From: Comamonas suwonensis
Lineage (GTDB): Bacteria > Pseudomonadota > Gammaproteobacteria > Burkholderiales > Burkholderiaceae_C
Direction: 5' to 3'
Assembly: GCF_012844455.2 (NCBI RefSeq)
Contig: NZ_JABBCQ020000006.1
Location: 124,001-188,000, forward strand
Length of the DNA stretch: 64,000 nucleotides
In this document: one piece after another, positions 25,732 to 34,090 of the stretch
Numbering within the stretch: the first letter of the stretch is position 1
How the letters are laid out: each line of letters starts with the position of its first letter
Translations under genes and position numbers: made by a program
The notes under the pieces: generated by a model
Seen by the model: only the letters and a program-made list of their open reading frames with translations
What the model was told of the DNA's origin: nothing
Databases searched by the model: none

Positions 25732-27690
25732 ATGGATCAGGCGTCACTGTTAGAAGATCTCCCTTATCACTACGATGAGAGATTTCTGAACAAATATGCG
25801 GGGAGCATCATCACTGATCCATCAACGGCAATCGTAGAGCTGGTCGCGAATTGCTGGGATGCTTATGCCACTGATGTCCAGATAACCCTTTCCAACAGGA
25901 AACAGGGCACACATTTCAAGATCGTTGATAACGGCAAAGGTATGACTCGCGAAGAGTTTGCCTTCATTTGGCGAACTTGGGACTACAACAGAATCAGTGC
26001 GCAAGGGCCAAAAAGCGATCCCCCTCGCGAAGTAAAGGGGCCTCCAAGATCAGTCTTTGGCAAAAACGGCAAGGGCCGCTTTGCCAGCTTCTGCTTTGCC
26101 AGCGAGTACCTGATTACCTCCAGAAAGGATGGCCAAGAATTCACTTGCAAGGTCAGTAGAACATCAACACGGCCCCTTGTGCTTGAGGAGGTTTCCTTCA
26201 CTGCTGAAGGTGTTGAGGGGCATGGGACGACCATCCACGCGACTGGGGAGATCCCATATCTCCAGCTCACTGAGGAGAAAGCCAGAGAGTTGCTTGGGAG
26301 CCGCTTCCTAGCCAACCCCGCATTTAAGGTGTTCATTGGAGGCCAAGCAATCACCTTCAACGACATCCCCAACTACCTCAGCAAGGCAGAGATTGAAGTT
26401 CAAGGTTTGGGAATTGTCACCATCTTGCAAATCGACACGAAGAAGGCTGATAAGACCACCAAGCAGCACGGCATTGCCTGGTGGGTTCAGGACAGAGCGG
26501 TAGGCCAGTGCAGCTGGAGCGCGAGCGACTACACCCGAATCCTTGATGGACGCACTACGGAAGCCAAGAGATACACCTTCATCGTGAAAGCTGACTTCTT
26601 GAACGAACACGATGCAGTCAAAGAAGACTGGAGCGGGTTCAAGGAAGACAGTGCGGTTTGGGTCAAAACCAGAGCAGCAGTCCAAGATCGCGTTTGCCAA
26701 ATTATTGACAGTACCGGCAAGGAAGAGCGAGCCAAGACCAAGGCAGCAGTCAAGGAGAAGGTAGGCTACACCATCAACAAGCTCTCGCCTATCAGCAAGG
26801 AACGAGTGACCAACTTTCTCGATGAGGTTGTTGATACTTGCCCCAACTTCGGGGAAACAGAGATCGTCCAACTGACGACCATTCTTGCAAAGCTGGAGCA
26901 ATCGAAATCCCGCTACGGTCTATTGGATATTCTTCACAAGTGCGGGCCTGACGACTACGACAACCTGCATGAAATTTTGACCGAGTGGAGCATTGGGATG
27001 GCAAAGCTGGTGCTGGACGAGATCCAGAACCGCTTGAGACTTATCAATGAACTTCGGATCAAGCTTCAGAAGGTTGGAATTGATGAAGTCCATGAACTTC
27101 AACCCCTCTTTGAGCGAGGGTTGTGGATGTTTGGTGCGCAGTTCGAATCTATCGACTTCACATCGAATGTGGGAATGACACAGGTCATCAAGTCAATCTT
27201 CAAAGACAAAGCAGGCAAAGGCACCCGCAACCGACCTGACTTCGTTGCTCTTCCCGATTCAAGCGTGGGCTTCTATGCCCGTCCCTCCTATGATGAGAAC
27301 CATGATGAGGATGGCGTTGCACACCTCGTAATCATCGACCTTAAGACAACAGGCCTACCACTCGGACGCAACGAGAAGGGACAGGTTTGGAAATATGTCA
27401 AGGAGCTTCGTTCTCGAGGCTATCTGAAGCCTACAGCCAGGGTGGATGGATTCCTGCTCGGAGACAAGATCGAAAACGGGGAAGCTGAGCCTGAGGCTCA
27501 GGGTGACTCAGTCACCATCCATCCCATGCTCTATAACACCATCTTAGTTCGTGCCGAAAAAAGGCTTTTGAACCTTCACAAGAAGGTCAAAGATGCCCCA
27601 TTCCTACTCGAACAACAAGAGTCGTTAAAGTCCTTCATGGAACCGATTCAGGTTGCTCAAATGGAGCTGGCAGAGAGCGATAACGCATGA
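25732..27690 (+). CDS. GHKL (Hsp90-like) ATPase with C-terminal PD-(D/E)xK-like region
   Basis: 652 aa. The N-terminal ATPase carries the GHKL motifs: N-box ELVANCWDAYA (36-46), G1 DNGKGM (66-71) and G2/lid VFGKNGKGRFA (108-118). The C-terminal third contains NRPDFVALP near 500, LVIIDLKTTGLP near 533 and GQVWKYVKEL near 550. That order (acidic residue, hydrophobic strand, DxK, then a helix with Q) matches PD-(D/E)xK nucleases such as the DUF4263/Shedu group. It therefore looks like an ATP-gated nuclease, which would suit anti-phage defence. The stop overlaps the next gene (ATGA), making a tight two-gene unit. The nuclease call is pattern-based. Confidence 0.85.
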   Translation: MDQASLLEDLPYHYDERFLNKYAGSIITDPSTAIVELVANCWDAYATDVQITLSNRKQGTHFKIVDNGKGMTREEFAFIWRTWDYNRISAQGPKSDPPREVKGPPRSVFGKNGKGRFASFCFASEYLITSRKDGQEFTCKVSRTSTRPLVLEEVSFTAEGVEGHGTTIHATGEIPYLQLTEEKARELLGSRFLANPAFKVFIGGQAITFNDIPNYLSKAEIEVQGLGIVTILQIDTKKADKTTKQHGIAWWVQDRAVGQCSWSASDYTRILDGRTTEAKRYTFIVKADFLNEHDAVKEDWSGFKEDSAVWVKTRAAVQDRVCQIIDSTGKEERAKTKAAVKEKVGYTINKLSPISKERVTNFLDEVVDTCPNFGETEIVQLTTILAKLEQSKSRYGLLDILHKCGPDDYDNLHEILTEWSIGMAKLVLDEIQNRLRLINELRIKLQKVGIDEVHELQPLFERGLWMFGAQFESIDFTSNVGMTQVIKSIFKDKAGKGTRNRPDFVALPDSSVGFYARPSYDENHDEDGVAHLVIIDLKTTGLPLGRNEKGQVWKYVKELRSRGYLKPTARVDGFLLGDKIENGEAEPEAQGDSVTIHPMLYNTILVRAEKRLLNLHKKVKDAPFLLEQQESLKSFMEPIQVAQMELAESDNA

Positions 27691-28436
27691 GTCAATGCAT
27701 CAACTGGATTAGGGCCTACAACCGGCTATGGCTCCTATTGGATCGAAACGGTACCCCGACCTACTACAGCGGGCCGAGCTTCCTCAGGATGGTGCAGCAG
27801 GTTGACCCAGGTTCACCCAGCTACGAGCAGTTGATTCCGCTCAGGCAGAGCCAAGGCAAGAGCACATCCCGAAAATCTTTCTACTGGGATGTCATCAATG
27901 GACTCCAAGAGCAGCAAAAGCTTCAGCTATTTCGTCTCTTCATTGATGAGTTTGAGCCCCACGCCAAAGACGATATCGAAGCCATCAGGGCCATTGTGTT
28001 TGGTGGAGGCAAAGCCGTTCCAACGACAATTGTTCCTTATGACCTTTGGAACTCAGAGAAGCTGAATAACCTTCTCAGGGACATCGACCATGCAATTGAT
28101 GCCCAGCAGTTCAACAGGGCAACAACACTTGCCTATACATGCTTGGAAGGCCTCTACAAGGCATACGTCCAAAGGCATGTCCCAGACAAGGCGAACCTCA
28201 CTGACCTTATCCAGCTTTGCAAAGCTGTGAAGGACGACATCACCGAGAAGCTGAAGGCGCGAGGCCCTTTCCCAGAGCAAATCGTCAATGCTATCCCGAC
28301 TCTGACGAATGCTGTCGCTAACTCCCGGAACGGGTTCAGCGAGTCCCACTTTGCCGAAGACTCCCACCGCTGGCTTGCCAACTTCGCCAGAGATATGACC
28401 AACTCAATTGGCAGACTTCTCCTACACTTCATTTAG
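27687..28436 (+). CDS. Abi_C-domain protein, partner of the GHKL ATPase
   Basis: 249 aa, start overlapping the GHKL ATPase stop. The C-terminal ~110 residues fit the abortive-infection C-terminal domain: ATTLAYTCLEGLYKAYV, LTDLIQLCKAV and NAVANSRNGFSESH with the conserved SRN and SH residues. The N-terminal half (WLLLDRNGTPTYYSGPSFLRM) is not recognised. Abi_C occurs in several phage-resistance proteins; the tight coupling with an ATPase/nuclease suggests a two-component defence module. Last gene before the right island boundary. Confidence 0.8.
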   Translation: MSQCINWIRAYNRLWLLLDRNGTPTYYSGPSFLRMVQQVDPGSPSYEQLIPLRQSQGKSTSRKSFYWDVINGLQEQQKLQLFRLFIDEFEPHAKDDIEAIRAIVFGGGKAVPTTIVPYDLWNSEKLNNLLRDIDHAIDAQQFNRATTLAYTCLEGLYKAYVQRHVPDKANLTDLIQLCKAVKDDITEKLKARGPFPEQIVNAIPTLTNAVANSRNGFSESHFAEDSHRWLANFARDMTNSIGRLLLHFI

Positions 28437-28594
28437 ACCATGATGCGCTGCCCAGCTGGATCACGTAAAACGAGCCATTTTTTCCTATGACTGCAATGGC
28501 CCCCGCAGCATTCCCACCAATCCCGGCATAGCGGCTATGCCAAAAACCGGCATAGCACCGGGAACCAAGGACTCTTTTCCTCAAGCACAAACAG

Positions 28595-28626
28595 AAAAGC
28601 CCTAGATCATTTCTGATCTAGGGCTT
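28595..28626 (-). terminator. Terminator of the proximal tRNA-Phe gene
   Basis: Hairpin AAGCCCTAGATCA/TGATCTAGGGCTT, followed on the minus strand by TTTCTG. Counterpart of the hairpin at 6130-6161. Confidence 0.75.
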
Positions 28627-28629
28627 CGT

Positions 28630-28678
28630 ATTTGGTGGCCTGGGACGGAATCGAACCGCCGACACAAGGATTTTCAAT
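28630..28678. repeat. Right attachment repeat (attR-like) inside tRNA-Phe
   Basis: 49-bp direct repeat of 6164-6212 (48 of 49 identical). It covers the 3' half of the intact tRNA-Phe gene. Integration reconstituted this tRNA and left the displaced 3' end at 6164. Confidence 0.85.
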
Positions 28679-28708
28679 CCTCTGCTCTACCGACTGAGCT
28701 ACCGGGCC
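28633..28708 (-). tRNA. tRNA-Phe (GAA), proximal copy, at island boundary
   Basis: 76 nt including encoded CCA. Anticodon loop with GAA, D arm GCTCAGTCGGTAGAGC and T loop TTCGATT. The acceptor stem GGCCCGG/CCAGGCC has a C5-A68 mismatch; the orphan fragment at 6167 has G at the equivalent position, which would restore pairing. The 3' half forms the right att repeat. Confidence 0.93.
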
Positions 28709-28738
28709 TTTTTTATCCAGCGCATGTGTTCGCTGAAG

Positions 28739-28772
28739 CCGTGATTATAGGCATATTTTCCGGACTCAATTC
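28739..28772 (-). promoter_or_regulatory. Promoter of proximal tRNA-Phe
   Basis: A perfect -10 box TATAAT (28744-28749, minus strand) lies 35 nt upstream of the mature tRNA. The -35 region is poorly resolved (TTGAGT at 14 nt or GAATTG at 17 nt). The same layout recurs upstream of the distal copy (TATAAT at 28983-28988). Confidence 0.65.
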
Positions 28773-28835
28773 CGACGCGGGCAGGTGACCCAGCTCATCA
28801 CGCAGCCTGGGCAGAGAAAGCTGGCCTGAGATGCA

Positions 28836-28868
28836 GAAAAGCCTCAGAACTTTGCAGTACTGAGGCTT
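28836..28868 (-). terminator. Terminator of the distal tRNA-Phe gene
   Basis: Hairpin AAGCCTCAGTACT with AGTTCTGAGGCTT in minus-strand orientation, followed by TTCTG. Same design as the proximal copy but with a different stem sequence. Confidence 0.65.
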
Positions 28869-28874
28869 TGAATC

Positions 28875-28950
28875 TGGTGGCCTGGGACGGAATCGAACCG
28901 CCGACACAAGGATTTTCAATCCTCTGCTCTACCGACTGAGCTACCGGGCC
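28875..28950 (-). tRNA. tRNA-Phe (GAA), distal copy
   Basis: 76 nt with CCA, identical in sequence to the copy at 28633 including the C5-A68 acceptor mismatch. The two genes also share a similar upstream segment (ATTATAGGCATA plus flanks), so they arose by tandem duplication of gene and promoter. Confidence 0.93.
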
Positions 28951-29034
28951 TTTTCTCAGCACCCTTGGATACTGAAGCCACGATTATAGGCATACTTTTC
29001 AGCCTCAAATCGAAACTCGCAATTTTTTTGAAAA

Positions 29035-29700
29035 TTAACCGCGTCGGTTGCGACCAAGGTCCACGCCCAGCTGTCGCAGTTTGCGATAAAGGTGGGTACG
29101 CTCAAGACCGGTCTTCTCGGCCACGCGCGTCATGGAGCCGCCTTCGCGCGCCAGGTGAAATTCAAAGTAGGCCTTTTCAAAACCATCCCGTGCTTCGCGC
29201 AGCGGTCGGTCCAGATCAAAGCCTTGGTGAGAATTGGGCAAGTTGTCTTCTGCGGCCTGTGCGGTAATGCTTGCGGTGGCTGAAGGTGTTGCGCCGTTAC
29301 TGCTTGAAGACACGGCATCAGTATTCTGGCTTGCCGTGCTGCGGGCCAGACCCTGCTCCACTGCTTTGAGCAGCTTTTGCATGGTGATGGGCTTTTCGAG
29401 GAAGGAAAGGGCGCCGATGCGCGTTGCCTCGACCGCCGTTTCAATGGTGGCGTGGCCACTCATCATGATGACGGGCATGGTGAGCTGGCCTGCGGTCGCC
29501 CACTCTTTAAGCAAGGTGACGCCATCCGTATCGGGCATCCAGATATCGAGCAGGACCAGGTCGTAGTTTTGGGTTGCTCTGGATACGCGTGCCTGCGTGG
29601 CGTTTTCTGCCACGTCCACACTATGACCTTCGTCGTTGAGGATTTCCGACAACAAATCCCGGATCCCCAGTTCGTCGTCGACCACCAGTATGTTTGCCAT
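29035..29700 (-). CDS. ntrX: NtrX-like response regulator (receiver plus Fis-type HTH)
   Basis: 221 aa from the ATG at 29700 (MANILVVDDELG). Receiver domain at 1-~120 with the acidic pocket VVDDE, phospho-acceptor Asp in LVLLDIWMPDTDG, Thr/Ser in VIMMSGHA and Lys in LEKPI. The C-terminus is a Fis-type helix-turn-helix (MTRVAEKTGLERTHLYRKLRQLG). The central AAA+ domain of sigma-54 activators is absent; a short Ser/Ala linker replaces it, as in shortened NtrX/PrrA-like regulators. It follows the NtrY kinase gene by 40 nt, so they are a cognate pair. Confidence 0.9.
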   Translation of the reverse strand: MANILVVDDELGIRDLLSEILNDEGHSVDVAENATQARVSRATQNYDLVLLDIWMPDTDGVTLLKEWATAGQLTMPVIMMSGHATIETAVEATRIGALSFLEKPITMQKLLKAVEQGLARSTASQNTDAVSSSSNGATPSATASITAQAAEDNLPNSHQGFDLDRPLREARDGFEKAYFEFHLAREGGSMTRVAEKTGLERTHLYRKLRQLGVDLGRNRRG

Positions 29701-29740
29701 GTGTCTAAAGCCTATTGCTGTGCATTGTCCAGAGGCGCAA

Positions 29741-32065
29741 TCAAGCGTCCGCCTCTGTGCGATCGTTGGGTACAAATGATAGCGACACTCGCGCGCCTTG
29801 AACTACCCCGTCTTCCTCTCGATTACCCAGGTCTACTCTTGCGCCGTGTTCATCTGCAATTTTCTTGACGACAGCTAAGCCAAGACCCGTTCCGCGAGTT
29901 TTGGTGGTGACATAGGGCTCGAAAGCTCTTTGCAAAATATTAGGAGCAAAACCCGTGCCACTGTCGCTGATGCTCAGGCGCACGCGCTGAGCCGCATCGT
30001 TCCAGCGGGTTTCGATTGTGACGGAGCCCGGAGTCTGCCCTGTTTCCTGGGCTCTCTGCGCAGTCGCATCTTGTGCATTTTGCAAAAGATTGTGGATGAC
30101 CTGACGCAATTGCTGGCTGTCGCCTTGAATCAAAGGGCAGGTTTCGTCCAGCGATACGTCCACACGCACCGTCGCATTCTCTTCGCCATAGAGCTGTAAA
30201 ACATCTGCAACCAGTGCATTCAGGTCCAGCGGCTGCAGATTGGCGGCGGGCAAACGCGCGTATTCGCGGAACTCGTCGACCAGCCGCTTCATGGCGGCAA
30301 CCTGATCGACGATGGTTTTGACGGACTTGGCCAGCAGCGCTTGCTCTGTGGGCTGGAGCTTGTCCGTCAGCTTCATGGCCATACGCTCGGCAGACAGCTG
30401 TATCGGGGTCAGCGGATTCTTGATTTCATGGGCGACGCGGCGAGCCACTTCACCCCACGCCTGTGCACGCTGGGCCGAGACAATTTCGGAAATATCGTCA
30501 AACACTAGCAGGCGCTGATCTTCGGGTAGCTCTGCACCACGCATGACAAGGCTTGTGGTGTTGTGCACCACATCGCCATTGCCGCTGCCGCCATCCAGCT
30601 CATAAACCTGCTGCCAGCGGTCGCGGCCTTGCTCGCCAGAGACATCGCCGAGGAAGATGTCGAACTGCTCCTGCACCACACGGGCAAAGTCTTGCAAGCC
30701 CGAGACGTCGCCCAGGCGCTTGCCCTGAAACACCGCCATAGGCGCACGCAGAATGCGTGTGGCACCCGGATTGCTGAGCACAATGCGCCAGTTTCTATCG
30801 AGCACGATGACGCCCGATGTGAGGTTGTCCAGAATAGTCTGCAGATTGCTGCGAGCCGCATCGAGCTGGAGCAAGTTGCGGTTGGCGTCAGCGCGGGCAT
30901 CGGCCAGTTGCTGCGTCATGACAGCGAAAGAGCGTGTCAGTCCGCCAATTTCATCCCCAGTTTGCAGCGCGGGTTTGGGCCGCAAATCACCACGCGCCAC
31001 ATCACGCATGCCCTGCGCCAGCAGCAGCAAAGGCTTGGCGAGCTGATTGCCCAGCACCACGGCCAGTACCACCGCACCAAACACCGCTAAAAACAGCGCC
31101 AGCGTCAGCGTGCCGATATACATGCGCTGCAATCCAGCGCGAGCAAGTGCCCGCTCCTGGTATTCGCGATTAGCCTCTTGCACAGCCAGTGCATTGATGA
31201 CCAGTGTCTCTGGCAGCGGGATCATGGCCTGCAGATAGCGAGCTTCTTCCAACAGGTTGACCGTAGAGTTGGGGACCAGCGCCAGCGTGCGCACCTTGGC
31301 ATTGATAGCGGTTTTTTCGACGGGCGCATCCCCTGCATCGTCCAGTCCTTCGATACTGGCAACTGCACGCTGGCCGCCTTGTTCACGCAAGTTGCGTAGC
31401 TGCTGTGGAGTGGGGCGATCGGGTGCCAAACTGAATTGCGATTGCCCGGCGCTGGCAATGGCTTTACCCGATGCATTCCAAAGCACCACATCCGTCGCAC
31501 CAATCTGGTCCCGGATGCGCTCCAGCATCAAAGCTGCACCAGCATCCGAAACCTGGGACAACTGGATGCCCGCAGTGCGGGTGTTGTTGGCCATATCGTT
31601 GGCCACCGTATCCAGCGTAGAACTGGCCAGACTCACACCCGCAGACAACGCACCTTCAACCTTGACATCAAACCAGCTCTCAATGGAGCGCGAGACAAAC
31701 TGGTAAGACACCACATAAATAAGCAAACCCGGCAGCAAGCCCACCAGCATGAAGATGCCTGCCAGCTTGAGCAGCAGCCGGCTGCCAAAGCGCCCGCGCT
31801 TGAGCCTCAGTGCCAGCCGCAGGCCGCCCCACAACAGCACCAGCAGCAGCAGACCTGCAGCCACCACATTGGCGGCAAACAGCCAGTTGTAATTGCGTTC
31901 GTAAGCCAGGCGGTTGTTGGTCGCCATGGTCAGCAAGAACAGCAGCAAAACGCCGACCACCACCATCAGGACCACACCCGTACCCACGGCCCAGCGCGTG
32001 GTGCGTGACCAGCGCCCTACAGTTGCCGTGCTGCCTTCCGCGTCCAGATGCTGAAAATCGGCCAT
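29741..32065 (-). CDS. ntrY: NtrY-like membrane sensor histidine kinase
   Basis: 774 aa. Three N-terminal hydrophobic segments (~25-48, 62-85, 100-120), a periplasmic sensor region, a further TM near 320, HAMP (NQLAKPLLLLAQGMRDVARG), a PAS domain (~395-500), the H-box VARRVAHEIKNPLTPIQLSA (His near 545) and a HATPase domain with NLLQNAQDA, DSGTGFAP and GTGLGLAVVKK. The layout is that of NtrY, which with NtrX controls nitrogen and redox/envelope responses in proteobacteria. The start overlaps the DUF4390 stop by one base (TGATG). Confidence 0.93.
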   Translation of the reverse strand: MADFQHLDAEGSTATVGRWSRTTRWAVGTGVVLMVVVGVLLLFLLTMATNNRLAYERNYNWLFAANVVAAGLLLLVLLWGGLRLALRLKRGRFGSRLLLKLAGIFMLVGLLPGLLIYVVSYQFVSRSIESWFDVKVEGALSAGVSLASSTLDTVANDMANNTRTAGIQLSQVSDAGAALMLERIRDQIGATDVVLWNASGKAIASAGQSQFSLAPDRPTPQQLRNLREQGGQRAVASIEGLDDAGDAPVEKTAINAKVRTLALVPNSTVNLLEEARYLQAMIPLPETLVINALAVQEANREYQERALARAGLQRMYIGTLTLALFLAVFGAVVLAVVLGNQLAKPLLLLAQGMRDVARGDLRPKPALQTGDEIGGLTRSFAVMTQQLADARADANRNLLQLDAARSNLQTILDNLTSGVIVLDRNWRIVLSNPGATRILRAPMAVFQGKRLGDVSGLQDFARVVQEQFDIFLGDVSGEQGRDRWQQVYELDGGSGNGDVVHNTTSLVMRGAELPEDQRLLVFDDISEIVSAQRAQAWGEVARRVAHEIKNPLTPIQLSAERMAMKLTDKLQPTEQALLAKSVKTIVDQVAAMKRLVDEFREYARLPAANLQPLDLNALVADVLQLYGEENATVRVDVSLDETCPLIQGDSQQLRQVIHNLLQNAQDATAQRAQETGQTPGSVTIETRWNDAAQRVRLSISDSGTGFAPNILQRAFEPYVTTKTRGTGLGLAVVKKIADEHGARVDLGNREEDGVVQGARVSLSFVPNDRTEADA

Positions 32066-32721
32066 CAGGGTGCAGCCTCCAGTGCCTGGGTGCGAGAGAG
32101 CTGCAAATTCCAGCCCGAGCGACCCAGAGCGCCGATCTGCAGGGGTCTGGGCAGCGAAGAGAGGTCGACTCGAAAGCGTAGTTGCACGGAAACGCCATAG
32201 GTTGAGCTGAGTTGCGCAGGCTCCAGAATCTTCCAGCGGTTAATGCGCTGAATGGCAGCCACAGCATCCTCCAGCTGTTCATAGGTCTGCCCCAGCGCCA
32301 GCCCCGTTCCGGAGCTGGTAAAGGCCGTATTGGAGATATGCAGGCGCCAGCGCCGTGTGAGCGGCTGGTGCGTAAGGCGGAAGTACCGCGTTGCCACACC
32401 CAGTTGCTGATCAGACCAGTACCAGCGCTCTCGCTGCACCTGTGCATCAGCAACGAAATACATGGGAATGCCCTGTCGCAGAGCATCTTCCACTTGACCG
32501 GGCAGCTCGAATTGCAGGTTGGCAGAGAGGAAGAGGCCTTCATCAGTGCGGGTGAGCTGCATGGAGCTGATGTCCGGGATCACGGTATCGGCGTGTGCCT
32601 GCGTCAGGCTGCACCACAGCAGCAGCGCTGTAACGCAGGCCCAGGCCATACGCAGCACCGCCCCCGCCGCAGCGTTAGCGCGATTTTTCCAGCAGAGCGT
32701 AAAAAAAGCCGTCGTGATCAC
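32065..32721 (-). CDS. DUF4390 family exported protein
   Basis: Up to 218 aa, overlapping the end of rsmB by 47 nt; the internal ATG at 32649 gives a cleaner signal peptide (MAWACVTALLLWCSLTQAHA) and 194 aa, and may be the real start. The mature part fits the DUF4390 family found between rsmB and ntrY in Burkholderiales (LPGQVEDALRQGIPMYFVAD, RERWYWSDQ). Function unknown; the fixed position upstream of the NtrY kinase suggests a link with that sensor (inference). Confidence 0.88.
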   Translation of the reverse strand: MITTAFFTLCWKNRANAAAGAVLRMAWACVTALLLWCSLTQAHADTVIPDISSMQLTRTDEGLFLSANLQFELPGQVEDALRQGIPMYFVADAQVQRERWYWSDQQLGVATRYFRLTHQPLTRRWRLHISNTAFTSSGTGLALGQTYEQLEDAVAAIQRINRWKILEPAQLSSTYGVSVQLRFRVDLSSLPRPLQIGALGRSGWNLQLSRTQALEAAP

Positions 32722-34060
32722 CTAAGGGATTGTCAGACACAGAGCCGTCTTTTGCCGAATTACCGGGCAATAAATGCCCCGGAGCAGGCAAGCTGGTCAC
32801 TGTAGTGTTGCGCATAAGAAACGCTTGCATCTGCACATCGCCTTCGGACTTGAAAACGGAGCAGGTGCAATAAACCATACGGCCCCCCGGCTGCAACAGC
32901 GGCCACAGGGTATCGAGCAACTTGGACTGGATAGTGGCGAGCTGGGCCACATCGCTTTCGCGGCGCAACCAGCGCACATCGGGCTGGCGGCGAACAATGC
33001 CCGAGGCCGTGCATGGTGCATCCAGCAAAATGGCATCAAAGGGCAGGCCACCGCATTCCGACTCAAACCAGTCTTGAGGCTTGGAGGCATCGGCCACCAC
33101 CACCTTGGCTTGCAGACCCAGACGAGCCAGCGTCTCGCCAATGCGGCGCGCGCGCTCGGGGTCAATTTCCAGCGCTGTCACCTCAATGCTGCCGGGCGCG
33201 GCGTGCTCCAGCAGGTGTGCGGTCTTGCCGCCTGGGGCGGCACAGGCGTCCAGCACGCGCAGGGGGCGACCTTCAGGCAACACCATTCCGTCCAACAGCA
33301 AAGGCGCGGCGGCCTGCGCTGCACCGTCTTGTACCGAGGCCCAGCCTTCTTCAAAGTGCGGCAGTTCATGCACGGGAGCGGCATGCTCGAGTTGAAGGCC
33401 TGATTCAGCAACGGCTTTCGCATTCAAATTCATAGCTACCAGCGCTGACTGGTATTGCGCTGGTGTGCATTTTTGCGTATTCACACGCAAGGTCATGGGC
33501 GGCTGATCATTGTTGGCCGCCAGAATGGCCTGCCAATCCTGAGGATGGTCCTTTTTAAGGCGTGCTATCCACCAGCCGGGATGATTCCACACCGCGACCG
33601 GATCGCTTTCCGTGACCGAGACCAGTTCATCCCGCTCGCGCAAGAAACGGCGCAGGCAGCCGTTGATAAAGCCAGATTGCGCACGGGCAGCACCGTTCTT
33701 GGCGGCTTCAACGGCCTGATTGACCAGCGTGAACGGCGGATAAGGCGCATGGGCCTCATCCCATGCCAGTGCCAGAGCCGTGCTCAGCAAGGCGCTGACC
33801 TTGGGTGCAGGCGCACGCGATACCAGCTGTTTTTGCAGCGCCTGAGCACGGCCCAGATTGCGCAGCACCTGAAACAGCAAAGCCTGCACACCCGGACGCA
33901 ACCGCTGCGGCACCTGTGCCAGCACGGTCTTGCTGGACTGGCCACCCAGAATGCCATGCAGAGCCTTGGCCACTGCATCCAGCTGTTGCCACAGGGCAGG
34001 CGCATTGGGCGTGGCAGCACCTTGGCTGGCGTTCTTGGGTTTGGACGGCGTGGAAGTCAT
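32675..34060 (-). CDS. rsmB: 16S rRNA m5C967 methyltransferase RsmB
   Basis: 461 aa from the ATG at 34060. The N-terminal NusB-like domain (GFINGCLRRFLRERD) is followed by a SAM-dependent methyltransferase domain with RVLDACAAPGGKTAHLLE, ILLDAPCTASGIVRRQPD (PCT catalytic Cys) and MVYCTCSVFKSEGD (TCS Cys). Both cysteines of the RsmB mechanism are present. The stretch encoded by 33422-33463 resembles an intergenic repeat seen at 60172, suggesting that a short repeat became coding sequence. Last codons overlap the DUF4390 gene. Confidence 0.94.
   Translation of the reverse strand: MTSTPSKPKNASQGAATPNAPALWQQLDAVAKALHGILGGQSSKTVLAQVPQRLRPGVQALLFQVLRNLGRAQALQKQLVSRAPAPKVSALLSTALALAWDEAHAPYPPFTLVNQAVEAAKNGAARAQSGFINGCLRRFLRERDELVSVTESDPVAVWNHPGWWIARLKKDHPQDWQAILAANNDQPPMTLRVNTQKCTPAQYQSALVAMNLNAKAVAESGLQLEHAAPVHELPHFEEGWASVQDGAAQAAAPLLLDGMVLPEGRPLRVLDACAAPGGKTAHLLEHAAPGSIEVTALEIDPERARRIGETLARLGLQAKVVVADASKPQDWFESECGGLPFDAILLDAPCTASGIVRRQPDVRWLRRESDVAQLATIQSKLLDTLWPLLQPGGRMVYCTCSVFKSEGDVQMQAFLMRNTTVTSLPAPGHLLPGNSAKDGSVSDNPLGDHDGFFYALLEKSR
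33422..33463. repeat. Intergenic-repeat-like sequence inside rsmB
   Basis: ATTCAAATTCATAGCT then CAGCGCT matches the start of the repeat at 60172-60222 (ATTCAAACTTCATAGCT then CAGCGCT) with only a few differences over the first 25 bases, then drifts. It is translated in frame as part of RsmB. Confidence 0.5.
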
Positions 34061-34090
34061 GAAATGCAGGCCTGAAAATTTTGAATCAAT

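Larger units (their letters stand above)
6164..28678. mobile_element. Genomic island inserted in tRNA-Phe (about 22.5 kb)
   Basis: Bounded by the two 49-bp repeats described at 6164 and 28630. Between them lie a tyrosine integrase (20793), mobile-element style small genes, a split phage/plasmid-like DNA polymerase and several conflict-type genes, with base composition that varies from AT-rich (around 7600-8900 and 17600-18530) to near host level. Outside the repeats the genes are core (recBC on the left, tRNA-Phe and ntrYX on the right). No conjugation genes are seen, so it is probably non-autonomous or a remnant. The integrase is 6.6 kb from the tRNA rather than adjacent, so later insertions or a composite origin are possible. 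Confidence 0.8.
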
